A stretch of DNA of 64,000 nt from Zobellia laminariae (lineage in GTDB: Bacteria > Bacteroidota > Bacteroidia > Flavobacteriales > Flavobacteriaceae): the NCBI RefSeq assembly GCF_009725995.1, contig NZ_RCNS01000003.1:873030-937029 (forward strand), given 5' to 3'. Under the pieces are notes generated by a model that was not told where the DNA came from, ran no database searches, and was given only the letters and a program-made list of their open reading frames with translations. Of the stretch, positions 35,926 through 45,303 are shown in pieces; the first letter of the stretch is position 1, and every line of letters starts with the position of its first letter. The position numbers were made by a program, and so were the translations under genes.

Positions 35926-37755
35926 TTGGAACCTTTTATTGTATCGGCACGTAAATATAGACCTCAGACATTTAAGGATGTTGTGGGGCAACAGGCCATT
36001 ACCAATACCCTAACCAATGCCATTGAACATAATCATTTGGCACAGGCCCTTTTATTTTGTGGTCCTAGGGGAGTTGGTAAGACTACTTGTGCGCGTATTC
36101 TTGCCAAACAAATAAATTCCGATGGAACAGAAAGTGAAGATGAAGATTTTGCATTCAATATTTTTGAGCTGGATGCTGCCTCTAACAACTCTGTAGATGA
36201 TATTCGTAACCTTATAGACCAGGTACGTATACCGCCCCAAGTTGGTAAATACAAAGTATATATTATAGATGAGGTGCACATGCTCTCACAATCGGCCTTC
36301 AATGCTTTTCTAAAAACCCTTGAAGAACCGCCAAAGCACGCTATTTTCATCTTAGCAACCACTGAAAAGCACAAAATCATCCCAACGATACTTTCTCGTT
36401 GTCAAATATTTGATTTCAAGCGAATTACAGTTAAGGATGCTGCTCAATATTTGAAGTATATAGCCGAAAACCAAGGTATAGTTGCAGATGATGACGCTTT
36501 GCATATCATTGCTCAAAAAGCTGATGGTGCCATGAGAGACGCCCTTTCTATTTTTGATAGAGTGGTTAGTTTTTCAGGAAAAGAACTGACAAGAAAGGCC
36601 GTAACAGAGAACCTAAATGTTTTAGATTACGACACCTATTTTTCGGCAACAGATTTTATTTTAGAGCATAATATTCCACAGCTACTACTTTTATTCAACG
36701 AAACCTTGTCATTAGGTTTTGACGGACATCACTTTATAAGTGGTTTAGCTTCGCATTTCAGAGATCTTATGGTTTGTCAACATCAGGACACCATTAATTT
36801 GTTGGAAGTGGGTGACGTTGCTAAACAGAACTACTTAGAGCAGTCAAAAAAGACCTCTATGCAGCTTCTTATGCAAGCTTTAAATATTGCCAATGACTGC
36901 GATTTAAAGTATAAAACCAGCAAGAATCAGCGGCTGCTGGTAGAACTTACTTTAATGAAATTAGCTTCAATTGGATTTGAGGCCGAAAAAAAAAACTCTG
37001 AATCTGACGTCTTAGACGGTTCTACTATAGATTTTATTGCGCCTGCATCCTTTTTTAGAGGAAATGGCTCTGTTAAAAAAGCTTCAGCCGAAGCCCCTAC
37101 CCCTCAAGAACACACAAAACCAACTACTCCTGCATCTGCAGAGATTAATAAGCAGGAAGCCCAGCAGTACCAGTCGGAAGAAACAGCACAAAAATCAAAT
37201 TCTTTAGCAGTGGCAGAACCTAAAGTTGAGGAAACTGCACAACCACCTAAACCCGAAGCCACTCCGGTAAATAAAATTAATATTGGTGGAGGAAAAAGAG
37301 TTTCCGGACTCTCTATTTCTAGCCTAAAAGCAAAGAAAGAGCACGAACTCAGCCGAAAGGACGATACAATTGACGAAAGTAAACTCCCTAAAGACCCCTT
37401 TACCGAAGAGGCTATGCAAAAACATTGGGCCGATTTTGTTCATAAAATAGATATAGATGGCAAGAAAATACTAGCATCTAACCTTAGCGTAGATATACCT
37501 AAGCTAGTTCAAGACAAAACCATTTGGATTGAATTGCCTAACGAAACAATGAAAAAGGAAATTGAGCGTGAGCAATATGGCCTTATGGAGCACCTGAGAA
37601 AAAATCTCAACAATTATTTTATTGAACTTAAGATTACGGTTAACGAAAAAATAGCTAAAAAATTCGCGTTTACTCCTGAAGAAAAGTATGAAAAACTTAG
37701 AGAGAAGAACCCAGCTATAGATTTGCTTAGAAAAACGTTTGACTTAGACCTTTAA
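35926..37755 (+). CDS. dnaX: DNA polymerase III subunit gamma/tau
   Basis: A 609-residue clamp-loader ATPase. It starts at a TTG codon embedded in a T tract; no ATG lies near, and the N-terminus MEPFIVSARKYRPQTF is that of the family. Walker A is GPRGVGKTTCAR (about 43-54), Walker B/DEAH-like is IIDEVHM, and SRC is LSRCQIF. The zinc-finger cysteines found in E. coli are missing between Walker A and AASNNSVDDIR. A Pro/Ala/Glu-rich linker (about 375-450) leads to a tau-like C-terminal domain. The last 29 bases overlap the end of the convergent TMEM220 gene. Confidence 0.95.
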   Translation: MEPFIVSARKYRPQTFKDVVGQQAITNTLTNAIEHNHLAQALLFCGPRGVGKTTCARILAKQINSDGTESEDEDFAFNIFELDAASNNSVDDIRNLIDQVRIPPQVGKYKVYIIDEVHMLSQSAFNAFLKTLEEPPKHAIFILATTEKHKIIPTILSRCQIFDFKRITVKDAAQYLKYIAENQGIVADDDALHIIAQKADGAMRDALSIFDRVVSFSGKELTRKAVTENLNVLDYDTYFSATDFILEHNIPQLLLLFNETLSLGFDGHHFISGLASHFRDLMVCQHQDTINLLEVGDVAKQNYLEQSKKTSMQLLMQALNIANDCDLKYKTSKNQRLLVELTLMKLASIGFEAEKKNSESDVLDGSTIDFIAPASFFRGNGSVKKASAEAPTPQEHTKPTTPASAEINKQEAQQYQSEETAQKSNSLAVAEPKVEETAQPPKPEATPVNKINIGGGKRVSGLSISSLKAKKEHELSRKDDTIDESKLPKDPFTEEAMQKHWADFVHKIDIDGKKILASNLSVDIPKLVQDKTIWIELPNETMKKEIEREQYGLMEHLRKNLNNYFIELKITVNEKIAKKFAFTPEEKYEKLREKNPAIDLLRKTFDLDL

Positions 37756-38104
37756 CCTTTTTCACAAAGCGAATTCGCAGAGCATATACCAGCATTACTA
37801 GTGCTATAATTAGTAGACCACAAGCTTCTCTACCGCGTTCAATATTCTCTATATCTCCTTCTCCAATGGTAAAACCCTGAAACTGTACAGGCCATTGCTT
37901 ATAAGCACCTATCATTGCCAAGAAACAAAAAATGGCCACTACAGTAAACGTCAAACGGTTAACAACAAAAAGAACTGACACAAAAGCTGCTAAGCCATAA
38001 ATTACATACCATATAGTAGCATCTGGATCATTGTATTGCAGATATGCAGCCCAAGCAAAAAGAATTGCAAATACAGCGCCTACTATTTTAAAGAAAGACT
38101 TCAT
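37727..38104 (-). CDS. TMEM220-family membrane protein (ebo operon)
   Basis: A 125-residue protein with four membrane helices (about 5-24, 33-52, 54-72 and 93-112). The TMEM220 signature LQYNDPDATIWYVIYG stands after the first helix. The family reaches from bacteria to humans and its function is not known. It is the last gene of the ebo operon: its start overlaps the eboF stop by four bases. Its 3' end overlaps the dnaX end on the other strand by 29 bases. Confidence 0.85.
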   Translation of the reverse strand: MKSFFKIVGAVFAILFAWAAYLQYNDPDATIWYVIYGLAAFVSVLFVVNRLTFTVVAIFCFLAMIGAYKQWPVQFQGFTIGEGDIENIERGREACGLLIIALVMLVYALRIRFVKKVKGLSQTFF

Positions 38105-39480
38105 TCTTCTTCAGTTAGATGTTTCTTTAAAATATCATATACATCGGTCGCTTCAATATCATCGTTAAAAGAGGAATTTATCTGATCTGTAATCAAAATA
38201 GGGAAGTCTGCTTTATCTTCTGGTATTCTACCGTGCGAACCCTTTACCAAGGTTGCATCCAACGGAATTATATTCATTACCGTTCTGAAACCCATTTTTT
38301 TCTTAAGCAACATAGCAACAACTTTCGCCATTACCAATTTGTCTTTGGGATCCGTCAACATTTCCACTGGATCATAACCTGGTTTTTTATGAATATCCAC
38401 CATACGCGCATAATCGGGCGCCTTGGCGTCATCCAACCAGAAATAATATGTGAACCAAGAGTCGGCATCGGCAACCACAACTAGGTCACCGCTTCTTTCA
38501 TGATTTAATTTAGCCTTTTCAAGCTCTTCTCCCATAAGTACCCTTTCAACTCCCGAAACTGATTCCAGCAAAGCTTTAACCTCTAACTTTACGGAAGGAT
38601 CATTCAAATAAATATGTGCTATTTGATGATCTGCCACAGCAAAAGCTTTGCTTTGGCCTGCATCTAAAAGCTCCAGCCCTCGCTCTTCACGAATAGCTAT
38701 ATACCCTTTAGAACGTAAAATTCTATTTAAGTGGATAGGATTATTCACATCTGTAATACCATATTCCGAAAGCAATACAATTCGTGCATTACGCTTTTGA
38801 AAATGACTCACCAACTGCTCTACCACCCCATCTATTTCTTTCAGGTCTTTTTTAATTTTATCAAAATTGAGTCCGTGGCGTTGTAAATTGTAATCTAAAT
38901 GCGGAAGATAAACCAAAGACAGTGTTGGGTTATGCATCTCATCCGTACGTATAGCTGCATCTGCAATCCATTTACTAGATTTTATTGAAGTTTTTGGGCC
39001 CCAAAATTGAAAAAGCGGAAAAGTCCCCAGCTCGTTTTGTAGCGTATCTCTTAACTCAGGTGGGTATGAATAAACATCAGGAATTTTTCTGCCATCAGCC
39101 AAATAATTAGGCCTTGGAGTTAAACTATAATCTACATTAGAATACATATTATACCACCAAAAGTGATTGGCGCAAGTAAAATGCTCATCTTCCTTTTTAA
39201 GTTCATCCCAAAGTTTTTCACTCTTAACCAACTTATTGGATTGACGCCAGAATTTTACTTCGCATTCATCTTTAAAATACCATCCATTACCAACGATACC
39301 ATGTTCAGCTGGTGTTTTTCCGGTCAAATATGTAGACTGTGCACTGCAAGTTACCGCAGGCAAAACCGGACTTATGTAAGCAGATTTACCTTTTTTTAAA
39401 AAAGCTTCAATAAACGGGGTATGCTCCCCAATAAGACGTTGGGTCAAACCCACAACATTAATCACTAGCGTTTTCTTCAT
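38101..39480 (-). CDS. eboF: Ebo-cluster nucleotide pyrophosphatase/phosphodiesterase-like protein
   Basis: A 459-residue protein of the alkaline phosphatase / type I phosphodiesterase superfamily. The nucleophile Thr is in CSAQSTYLTGKTPAEHGIVG. Metal ligands are Asp and His in LVYLPHLDYNLQRHG, DEx in LLSEYGITDV, and His in VKGSHGRIPED. All elements of a two-metal phosphodiesterase are present, so it should be active. No signal peptide, so it is probably cytoplasmic. It lies between EboE (3-base gap) and TMEM220 (4-base overlap). The name eboF follows the cyanobacterial cluster; the substrate is unknown. Confidence 0.85.
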   Translation of the reverse strand: MKKTLVINVVGLTQRLIGEHTPFIEAFLKKGKSAYISPVLPAVTCSAQSTYLTGKTPAEHGIVGNGWYFKDECEVKFWRQSNKLVKSEKLWDELKKEDEHFTCANHFWWYNMYSNVDYSLTPRPNYLADGRKIPDVYSYPPELRDTLQNELGTFPLFQFWGPKTSIKSSKWIADAAIRTDEMHNPTLSLVYLPHLDYNLQRHGLNFDKIKKDLKEIDGVVEQLVSHFQKRNARIVLLSEYGITDVNNPIHLNRILRSKGYIAIREERGLELLDAGQSKAFAVADHQIAHIYLNDPSVKLEVKALLESVSGVERVLMGEELEKAKLNHERSGDLVVVADADSWFTYYFWLDDAKAPDYARMVDIHKKPGYDPVEMLTDPKDKLVMAKVVAMLLKKKMGFRTVMNIIPLDATLVKGSHGRIPEDKADFPILITDQINSSFNDDIEATDVYDILKKHLTEEE

Positions 39481-39483
39481 CTT

Positions 39484-40677
39484 CTAAAACTTTTCTACAA
39501 ACCAATCAATCTCTCTAATAATAGACTCAGAAAGGTCTCTTTTTAAAGCAGACGGAAGAACATCCCAAGTGTAGGTCTCAATTTCCAAATGCTCAGAAAC
39601 AGGATGGTCCTTTATATATTTCATCACTTTTAGAATATGGTCTTGCGTAGAATCTAACGCACCAAAACGTTCTAAAAATATGGGCACATGAAAATGTGCC
39701 CGTAACTCTTCAAATTCTCTTTTATTCTCAAGTACAATAGGCAAATCATTGTAAGTTTTCACCTTTCCATCTACCTTTTCTGTTACTTGATGAAGGTATG
39801 TAGGTTCGTCAAAAAGCGTCAAGGCTTCCCAAATTTCATCATTCCTAGATGGGTTAGACAAAATTTTTAAAGCTGCGCTTACTTGAATTTTTCCTATAAC
39901 GATTCCTGCTTCTGCGAACTTTTCAAAGGTATCTATGGGTTCTTCATAAGCCAATGAAAAATGACAAATATCGTAACAAACCGTAAGGTAACGGCGTATG
40001 ATTTCATCCGCAATCTCAGTATTTACGCCAAGTCTTTCACTGATTACAGATGTTCCGATAGGCAATAGGTAATCTGCAAAAAAATGCAACACCTCATCAC
40101 TGTTCTCTAACATGCCATCTGGTTCCGGTTCAATATCAAGATGTAGATACTTCCCCGTTTCTTTTTCTATTTTATGTAGATTGATAGCAACCTCTATCAT
40201 ATTTTTTGCTCCAGTTTCAAAAGCTAATTTTGTAGCCTCTTCTGTAGCATGCCAGTATTTATAACTGACGGGAGATGTTGAAATCCCACCTGCAATACCC
40301 TCTGGAAGTAAAGCTGCCAACTGATCAAACATACGCTTGGTATAAATCAGCCTTTCCGGGGTGGTCCAATCTGGTGCATGAACATCATCTTTAACCCGTT
40401 CATTATGAAAATTACCATACGGAAAACCATTCATGGTAAACACATAAACATGATTATCACCTAACCATTGTTTGAACTCATTGAGGTTTCCATTCATAGC
40501 AAGCTCTTCGCTTGCTTTATTGGATAACCGTAAACCAAGTCCAAAAGGGTCATTAGGAGATACTTTTTCCTTTATTTGCGGAACGTGTTCTTTAAGACTG
40601 TCAAAAGTAGTCTTCCAATCAAATCCTGGGTGGATATTAGTGCAATATGTAAGTTGAAAATTGTTATCTATGCGCAA
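39484..40677 (-). CDS. eboE: Metabolite traffic protein EboE (TIM-barrel)
   Basis: A 397-residue protein of the sugar-phosphate isomerase-like TIM-barrel type. Family features are LTYCTNIHPGFDWKTTF at the start and FTMNGFPYGNFHNE. Acidic/His clusters that can bind metal are HLDIEPEPDGMLENSDE, YDICHFSLAYEEP and GKIQVSAALK. In Nostoc the ebo genes are needed to move a scytonemin precursor to the periplasm; the role of EboE itself is not known. It starts one base from eboD and ends three bases from eboF. Confidence 0.9.
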   Translation of the reverse strand: MRIDNNFQLTYCTNIHPGFDWKTTFDSLKEHVPQIKEKVSPNDPFGLGLRLSNKASEELAMNGNLNEFKQWLGDNHVYVFTMNGFPYGNFHNERVKDDVHAPDWTTPERLIYTKRMFDQLAALLPEGIAGGISTSPVSYKYWHATEEATKLAFETGAKNMIEVAINLHKIEKETGKYLHLDIEPEPDGMLENSDEVLHFFADYLLPIGTSVISERLGVNTEIADEIIRRYLTVCYDICHFSLAYEEPIDTFEKFAEAGIVIGKIQVSAALKILSNPSRNDEIWEALTLFDEPTYLHQVTEKVDGKVKTYNDLPIVLENKREFEELRAHFHVPIFLERFGALDSTQDHILKVMKYIKDHPVSEHLEIETYTWDVLPSALKRDLSESIIREIDWFVEKF

Positions 40678-40678
40678 G

Positions 40679-41839
40679 TTACTCTACTTTAAGTTTTGAA
40701 ATTTCGTTTACCAAATCCAATGCCTTTTTCATGGTCTGCCAGTCAATTTCGTGAACGTCGTGTTTTACACCAATATCTGAAATTAGAGTTATGGTAAGTT
40801 CACCACCAAGGTGCTCCCTAAACTCTTCTATTCCGTTAAGTAATTCATCAACTTCTTTTTCTGTAGCTAACGGAAAACTTAAATCAAAACCGATGTTCTG
40901 AAAAACACGAACCACACGATTTAAATCGGTCTCATTAATTAAACCTATTAAATGAGTATAAGCCACATCTAGCACAATACCCTTTGCTACGGCTTCGCCA
41001 TGACGAAGAGCGTAGTTGGTCATATACTCCAATTTATGTGCAGCCCAATGACCAAAATCCAATGGCCTAGAAGAGCCACTTTCAAAAGGATCACCGCCTT
41101 GAGCAATATGGTGCATATGCATTTCTGCACACCTATAAATGGTATACTGCATGGCTTCCATATCTCTATCTCTCAATAAATGTGCATTTTTCTCTAAATA
41201 TTCAAAAAAGACAGCATCCTTAATCAATGCAACTTTTAGCGCTTCCGAAATACCGGAAATCCAATCGCGTTGTTCCAATGTTTTAAGGAAATCAGTATCG
41301 TTAATGATAGCATATGGAGGGGCAAAAGTTCCTATAAAGTTCTTTTTGCCAAAAGCATTCACGCTATTTTTAACTCCCACAGCAGAATCATCTTGTGAAA
41401 GGACCGTAGTAGGAATACGAATCAACTTAACACCTCTATGTGCAATTGCTGCTGCATAGCCTGCCATATCTATAACGGCACCACCACCTATAACGATAAC
41501 AAATGAATGGCGACAAATAGCATACTCGCTAACTGCCTTGAGGATATCTTCAACTTGACTTTCATCATTCTTGCAAGCTTCACCTCCTTGCACCACCATA
41601 CTTTTCATATGAACCAGATTCTCATGGTAATGTTGACAGTAGGCTTTTATATTTTTAATAAGGTCCGGGTGAGCAGCAGCTACCCCATCATCAACGACAA
41701 AAAGAAGCTTTACGGGCTCATTTTTATATGCCTTGATAATATCCTTGAACAAGGTATTTTCTGTACCGAACAAATTTTCGGTAAAGTGGAGGCCATATTG
41801 ATATGAAACCTCAAATTTTTGCTCTATAGTTTTAAACAT
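40679..41839 (-). CDS. eboD: 3-dehydroquinate synthase-like sugar phosphate cyclase EboD
   Basis: A 386-residue member of the AroB/sugar phosphate cyclase superfamily. The NAD site is VIGGGAVIDMAGYAA and the zinc His residues lie in DFGHWAAHKLEYM and NYALRHGEAVAKG. The AroB substrate-loop motif SSVGGKTAVN is replaced by SAVGVKNSVNAFGKKNF, which sets it apart from shikimate-pathway AroB. It may therefore use another sugar phosphate. It is the fourth gene of the ebo operon. The true product is not known. Confidence 0.88.
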   Translation of the reverse strand: MFKTIEQKFEVSYQYGLHFTENLFGTENTLFKDIIKAYKNEPVKLLFVVDDGVAAAHPDLIKNIKAYCQHYHENLVHMKSMVVQGGEACKNDESQVEDILKAVSEYAICRHSFVIVIGGGAVIDMAGYAAAIAHRGVKLIRIPTTVLSQDDSAVGVKNSVNAFGKKNFIGTFAPPYAIINDTDFLKTLEQRDWISGISEALKVALIKDAVFFEYLEKNAHLLRDRDMEAMQYTIYRCAEMHMHHIAQGGDPFESGSSRPLDFGHWAAHKLEYMTNYALRHGEAVAKGIVLDVAYTHLIGLINETDLNRVVRVFQNIGFDLSFPLATEKEVDELLNGIEEFREHLGGELTITLISDIGVKHDVHEIDWQTMKKALDLVNEISKLKVE

Positions 41840-41871
41840 CGTATTTCTTTTGAAGGTCGATAAAATTGACC

Positions 41872-42774
41872 TTAGGTAACAGCAAACACTTTAGATAAGC
41901 CTTTTGAAACAGGCAGTAATGCCAATATAATTAATCCGTACCACCAGTCAAAAAAAGCAACAGCAATAGACGAATCCAATAAAATTAATGCTATGACACC
42001 TGCCATAACAGCTTTTTTAATATTCTCTGGTGAGTTTACGGAGTGTGCTTTTATTAAAGGTCTAAAAACCGTGAACGCAAACAATACTAAAAACAATAAC
42101 GGAAATATAAGGGCATCCGTATGTAAAAAGGCCATAGTTGCCACAGCTAAAATAACAGCACCATACAGTACTCCTGCCAATACAATGTGATTTTTGTTTT
42201 TTCCGTGTACTTCCCCTCTGCTTATTAGCGTGATAGCAAAGATATATACGATTGGAATAATGGCCATAAACCAGGAATCGAAATTACCTAAAATCGACAT
42301 GCCCAAAAGCAAATTTATACCTCTACATAAGCCCATACTCAACGGACCAAAAAAATCATATTTTTTGGCAATCCCATCGTATAAAAGAATTGCCAAGGCA
42401 AGTGCAACAGCTACTATGCCAGAAGTTCCCGAAACTAAAAAGGCCAACAACACACCAATAACCAATGTGGTTGCGCCATACATAGCAGCCGCATTAAACG
42501 AAACTATGCCACTAGGAATAGGCCGCTCAGGCCTTTCTACTTGATCAAGCTTAAAGTCAAAAACATCATTAAGAATAACACCTCCGGCATAAAGAAACAC
42601 CGATGAAAATACTAAGTATACGATATTTATGAAAAGGCTAGAACCAACAAAACCGGCATCCATACCACCTACAAAAACACCGCCAATAGCTACACCTGCC
42701 AAAATATCTGCGGCAGCTGTAGGTAAATTAGCAGGTCTTGCCAATCGCGCATAACCAAGAAATGTGCGATTCAT
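41872..42774 (-). CDS. eboC: UbiA-like prenyltransferase EboC
   Basis: A 300-residue integral membrane protein with about nine helices. The first Asp-rich motif is NDVFDFKLDQVERPERPIP (the usual NDxxDxxxD) and the second is ILLYDGIAKKYDFFGPLSMGLCRG. Family members transfer prenyl groups to aromatic acceptors. Within ebo clusters EboC is thought to act on an unknown acceptor. Its start overlaps the EboB stop by one base, and 32 bases separate it from eboD. Confidence 0.9.
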   Translation of the reverse strand: MNRTFLGYARLARPANLPTAAADILAGVAIGGVFVGGMDAGFVGSSLFINIVYLVFSSVFLYAGGVILNDVFDFKLDQVERPERPIPSGIVSFNAAAMYGATTLVIGVLLAFLVSGTSGIVAVALALAILLYDGIAKKYDFFGPLSMGLCRGINLLLGMSILGNFDSWFMAIIPIVYIFAITLISRGEVHGKNKNHIVLAGVLYGAVILAVATMAFLHTDALIFPLLFLVLFAFTVFRPLIKAHSVNSPENIKKAVMAGVIALILLDSSIAVAFFDWWYGLIILALLPVSKGLSKVFAVT

Positions 42775-43682
42775 TATTTAATCTGATCAGAATCTACTCT
42801 AGGCTCTTGTCCTCTTAAAACGCTATTATCATTAAAAAGTTGGGCTTGGTTAATACCTTTTGGATTCAACCAGTGCTCTTCTTTCATCTTACCATTTGTG
42901 CCAAAAATATCTAGCGCATTCTGGTAACAGGTTTTTACAACGTCTTCTCTTGCAATCCCTCTTTTTAGCATAAGGTTTGCGGTTTTTGGCACCGCTAATG
43001 GATCACTTACACCCCAATCTGCAGAGCTATCTACAATTATATTATTACTACCATATTTTTTTACAACCTCTACCATTCTTTCGTTACCCATCTTTGTTTT
43101 TGGGTAAATAGTAAATGCAGCTATAAAACCTCTATCAAGAACGTCTTTAACCGTTTCTTCGTTATTATGGTCAATTACCACTTGTGAAGGATCTAGACCA
43201 TGCTCCAAACAAACTTCCATACTTTTTAAAGTACCTGCTTTTTTATCACGGTGAGGCGTGTGCACTTGAACAACCATACCCAACTCTTTAGCCATTTCTA
43301 GCTGCATACGGAAATACTTATCTTCCGCTGGGGTTTGGTCATCATAACCTATCTCGCCAATAGCTACTACATTCTGCTTGTGAACATATAAAGGCAAAAG
43401 CTCTATAACTTGTTCTGCCAATGCTTCATTGTTTGCCTCCTTAGAATTTAGGCCAATAGTGCAATAGTGGTGAATACCAAATTGACTAGCTCTAAAAGGC
43501 TCCCAACCAACTAAACTACTGTAATAATCTTGAAAAGAACCTACTTGGGTTCTTGGTTGTCCTAACCAAAAAGAAGGCTCTATTATAGCAACAACCCCGG
43601 CCGCAGCCATAGCTTCATAATCGTCTGTGGTACGCGATGACATATGTACATGCGGGTCGATTATCATCATTTTATCTTCCAT
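42774..43682 (-). CDS. eboB: TatD-like metal-dependent hydrolase EboB
   Basis: A 302-residue TIM-barrel amidohydrolase of the TatD type. The first metal motif is IIDPHVHMSSR, followed by AIGEIGYD, VQVHTPHRDK, VIDHNNEET and IVDSSADWG for the remaining metal and catalytic residues. All positions are filled, so it should be an active hydrolase. It sits one base after eboA and overlaps eboC by one base. The substrate is unknown. Confidence 0.9.
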   Translation of the reverse strand: MEDKMMIIDPHVHMSSRTTDDYEAMAAAGVVAIIEPSFWLGQPRTQVGSFQDYYSSLVGWEPFRASQFGIHHYCTIGLNSKEANNEALAEQVIELLPLYVHKQNVVAIGEIGYDDQTPAEDKYFRMQLEMAKELGMVVQVHTPHRDKKAGTLKSMEVCLEHGLDPSQVVIDHNNEETVKDVLDRGFIAAFTIYPKTKMGNERMVEVVKKYGSNNIIVDSSADWGVSDPLAVPKTANLMLKRGIAREDVVKTCYQNALDIFGTNGKMKEEHWLNPKGINQAQLFNDNSVLRGQEPRVDSDQIK

Positions 43683-43683
43683 A

Positions 43684-44541
43684 CTAATCTTTTATATTTT
43701 TCCAGGTAATGTTTTTGTTCGCTACTTGAGCTTTCAACTCGGGATGCTTTGCCAATAATTCTTTAGCCATTGGCTCTTCAGAAGTATAACAGCATAAGGC
43801 CGCTACTTTATTTTCAATAGGATTATCGCTAGCAAACAAGCGCTCCATATCTTTCAATAAATTTTCATCTAAAAATGCAGCTACAGGTCTCCAAAACAAG
43901 GGTTCTATTTCTCGCGATGCTGCCCATCTCTCGTGTGCATAATCAGATATAATACGCGTCAAATCTTTATTCGCTCGTTCATCAATACTTAAAATAGTCG
44001 ATAGATCTAACTGCATAAATGCAGCCTTTAGGAACATTTGGTTCCATTGCTGATCATTAAAATATTTTGCGGGATACGGATTCTGCATGCTAATCGCCTC
44101 GAATATTGTGGCGATGTTCGTACGCAATGCTTCTACTGCAGTTTGCTTATAATTTTCGGCATCAGGCAACAGTATAAGATACTTTAGAAAAGTTTCAAGT
44201 TCTCCGGTATCGGCCACCTGAATTAAATTGGCAACTTTGGGGACAAAGAAATCTCCGTTTGCCTTCAATACCTTTATCAAAAGATAAATTCGGGCTATCT
44301 GAAGCGTTGTGGCATTCTGCGTTCTTAAATATTGGGTTACCTCATCTGTATCAGAGCTCAGATTCAAAACAGTGTCCGAATCAATCTTACTAGCCAACAA
44401 GCTGTAAGTCATATACAGGTCCTTTGTAGAACTTGAGCTAATGATTTGCTCCAATTTTGATTGTAACCATGAATCTGTAGCAGCATCTAAATTGCTATTC
44501 AATAAAGACTGAAGCTCTTGGTCTAATTTGGTTAATTCCAT
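43684..44541 (-). CDS. eboA: EboA domain protein
   Basis: A 285-residue, mostly helical protein with no signal peptide. Recognisable family blocks are AARIYLLIKVL-like helices (here QIARIYLLIKVLKANGD), FLKYLILLPDAENY, EALRTNIATIFEAI and MFLKAAFMQLDLSTILSIDERAN. It is the first gene of the ebo operon and defines it. Function unknown beyond the involvement of the cyanobacterial cluster in scytonemin-precursor transport. Confidence 0.85.
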   Translation of the reverse strand: MELTKLDQELQSLLNSNLDAATDSWLQSKLEQIISSSSTKDLYMTYSLLASKIDSDTVLNLSSDTDEVTQYLRTQNATTLQIARIYLLIKVLKANGDFFVPKVANLIQVADTGELETFLKYLILLPDAENYKQTAVEALRTNIATIFEAISMQNPYPAKYFNDQQWNQMFLKAAFMQLDLSTILSIDERANKDLTRIISDYAHERWAASREIEPLFWRPVAAFLDENLLKDMERLFASDNPIENKVAALCCYTSEEPMAKELLAKHPELKAQVANKNITWKNIKD

Positions 44542-44620
44542 AATCTGTTATTCGGGTTTCTTGACAAGTGGTAACAACCCTGTTTTTAGTGCCTTTCGGC
44601 ATAATAAAAAACAACTATTC

Positions 44621-44650
44621 ACAAAACTAATTATTCTTAGGAGAAACAAG
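44621..44650 (-). promoter_or_regulatory. Putative promoter of the ebo operon
   Basis: On the minus strand CTTG (44647-44650) and TAGTTTTGT (44621-44629) lie 17 bases apart, about 80 bases before eboA. The leader contains a small TGCC-GAAA-GGCA hairpin (44590-44601). Confidence 0.45.
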
Positions 44651-44718
44651 ATATATTAGATGCTAAATTCTAGTTATAGTTTACAAAGATTCTTGCTAAT
44701 TTTACGAAAAACAGAATT

Positions 44719-45300
44719 ATGCTAGGCCTAAAATTACCAACTGACCCAAGATGGGTGAATATTGTTGAGAAAAACATAGACGAAATTTTAACGGACCATG
44801 CGTACTGTGAGCAAAAAGCAGCAAGCACAGCCATATCATTAATTATAAGTTTTCCTGAATATACAGCGCTCGTAGAGGAAATGATTGCTCTTTCTAGAGA
44901 AGAGATGGCACATTTTAAAATGGTACATGACCGAATTACGGCCAGAGGACAAACTTTAGGGCGTGACAGAAAAGACGAATATGTACTTCAATTGATAAAA
45001 TTTTTCCCAAAAGGAGGAAGCCGAACGACCCAATTAGTTCATCGTCTTTTGTATGCTGCATTAATTGAAGCGCGGAGTTGTGAGCGTTTTAGATTACTTT
45101 CAGAAGAACTAGAAGACAAGGAACTTGCAGAATTCTACCACAAGCTTATGGTGAGTGAAGCCGGACATTACACTATGTTCTTACAATTTTCAAGACAATA
45201 TGGTGACCGTACCGAGGTGGACAAAAAATGGCAAGCACTACTAGATTTCGAATCTGGAATAATGAAAAACCTAGGAAATAATGAAAGTATTCACGGATAA
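44719..45300 (+). CDS. miaE: tRNA 2-methylthio-N6-isopentenyladenosine37 hydroxylase
   Basis: A 193-residue diiron monooxygenase of the ferritin-like MiaE family, which hydroxylates ms2i6A37 of tRNA with O2. Iron ligands can be seen in DHAYCEQKAAS, SREEMAHFKMV (ExxH), LIEARSCERF and VSEAGHYTMF (ExxH). Full family length. Divergent from the ebo operon and convergent with ppk1. No miaA or miaB in the window. Confidence 0.95.
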   Translation: MLGLKLPTDPRWVNIVEKNIDEILTDHAYCEQKAASTAISLIISFPEYTALVEEMIALSREEMAHFKMVHDRITARGQTLGRDRKDEYVLQLIKFFPKGGSRTTQLVHRLLYAALIEARSCERFRLLSEELEDKELAEFYHKLMVSEAGHYTMFLQFSRQYGDRTEVDKKWQALLDFESGIMKNLGNNESIHG

Positions 45301-45303
45301 GAT

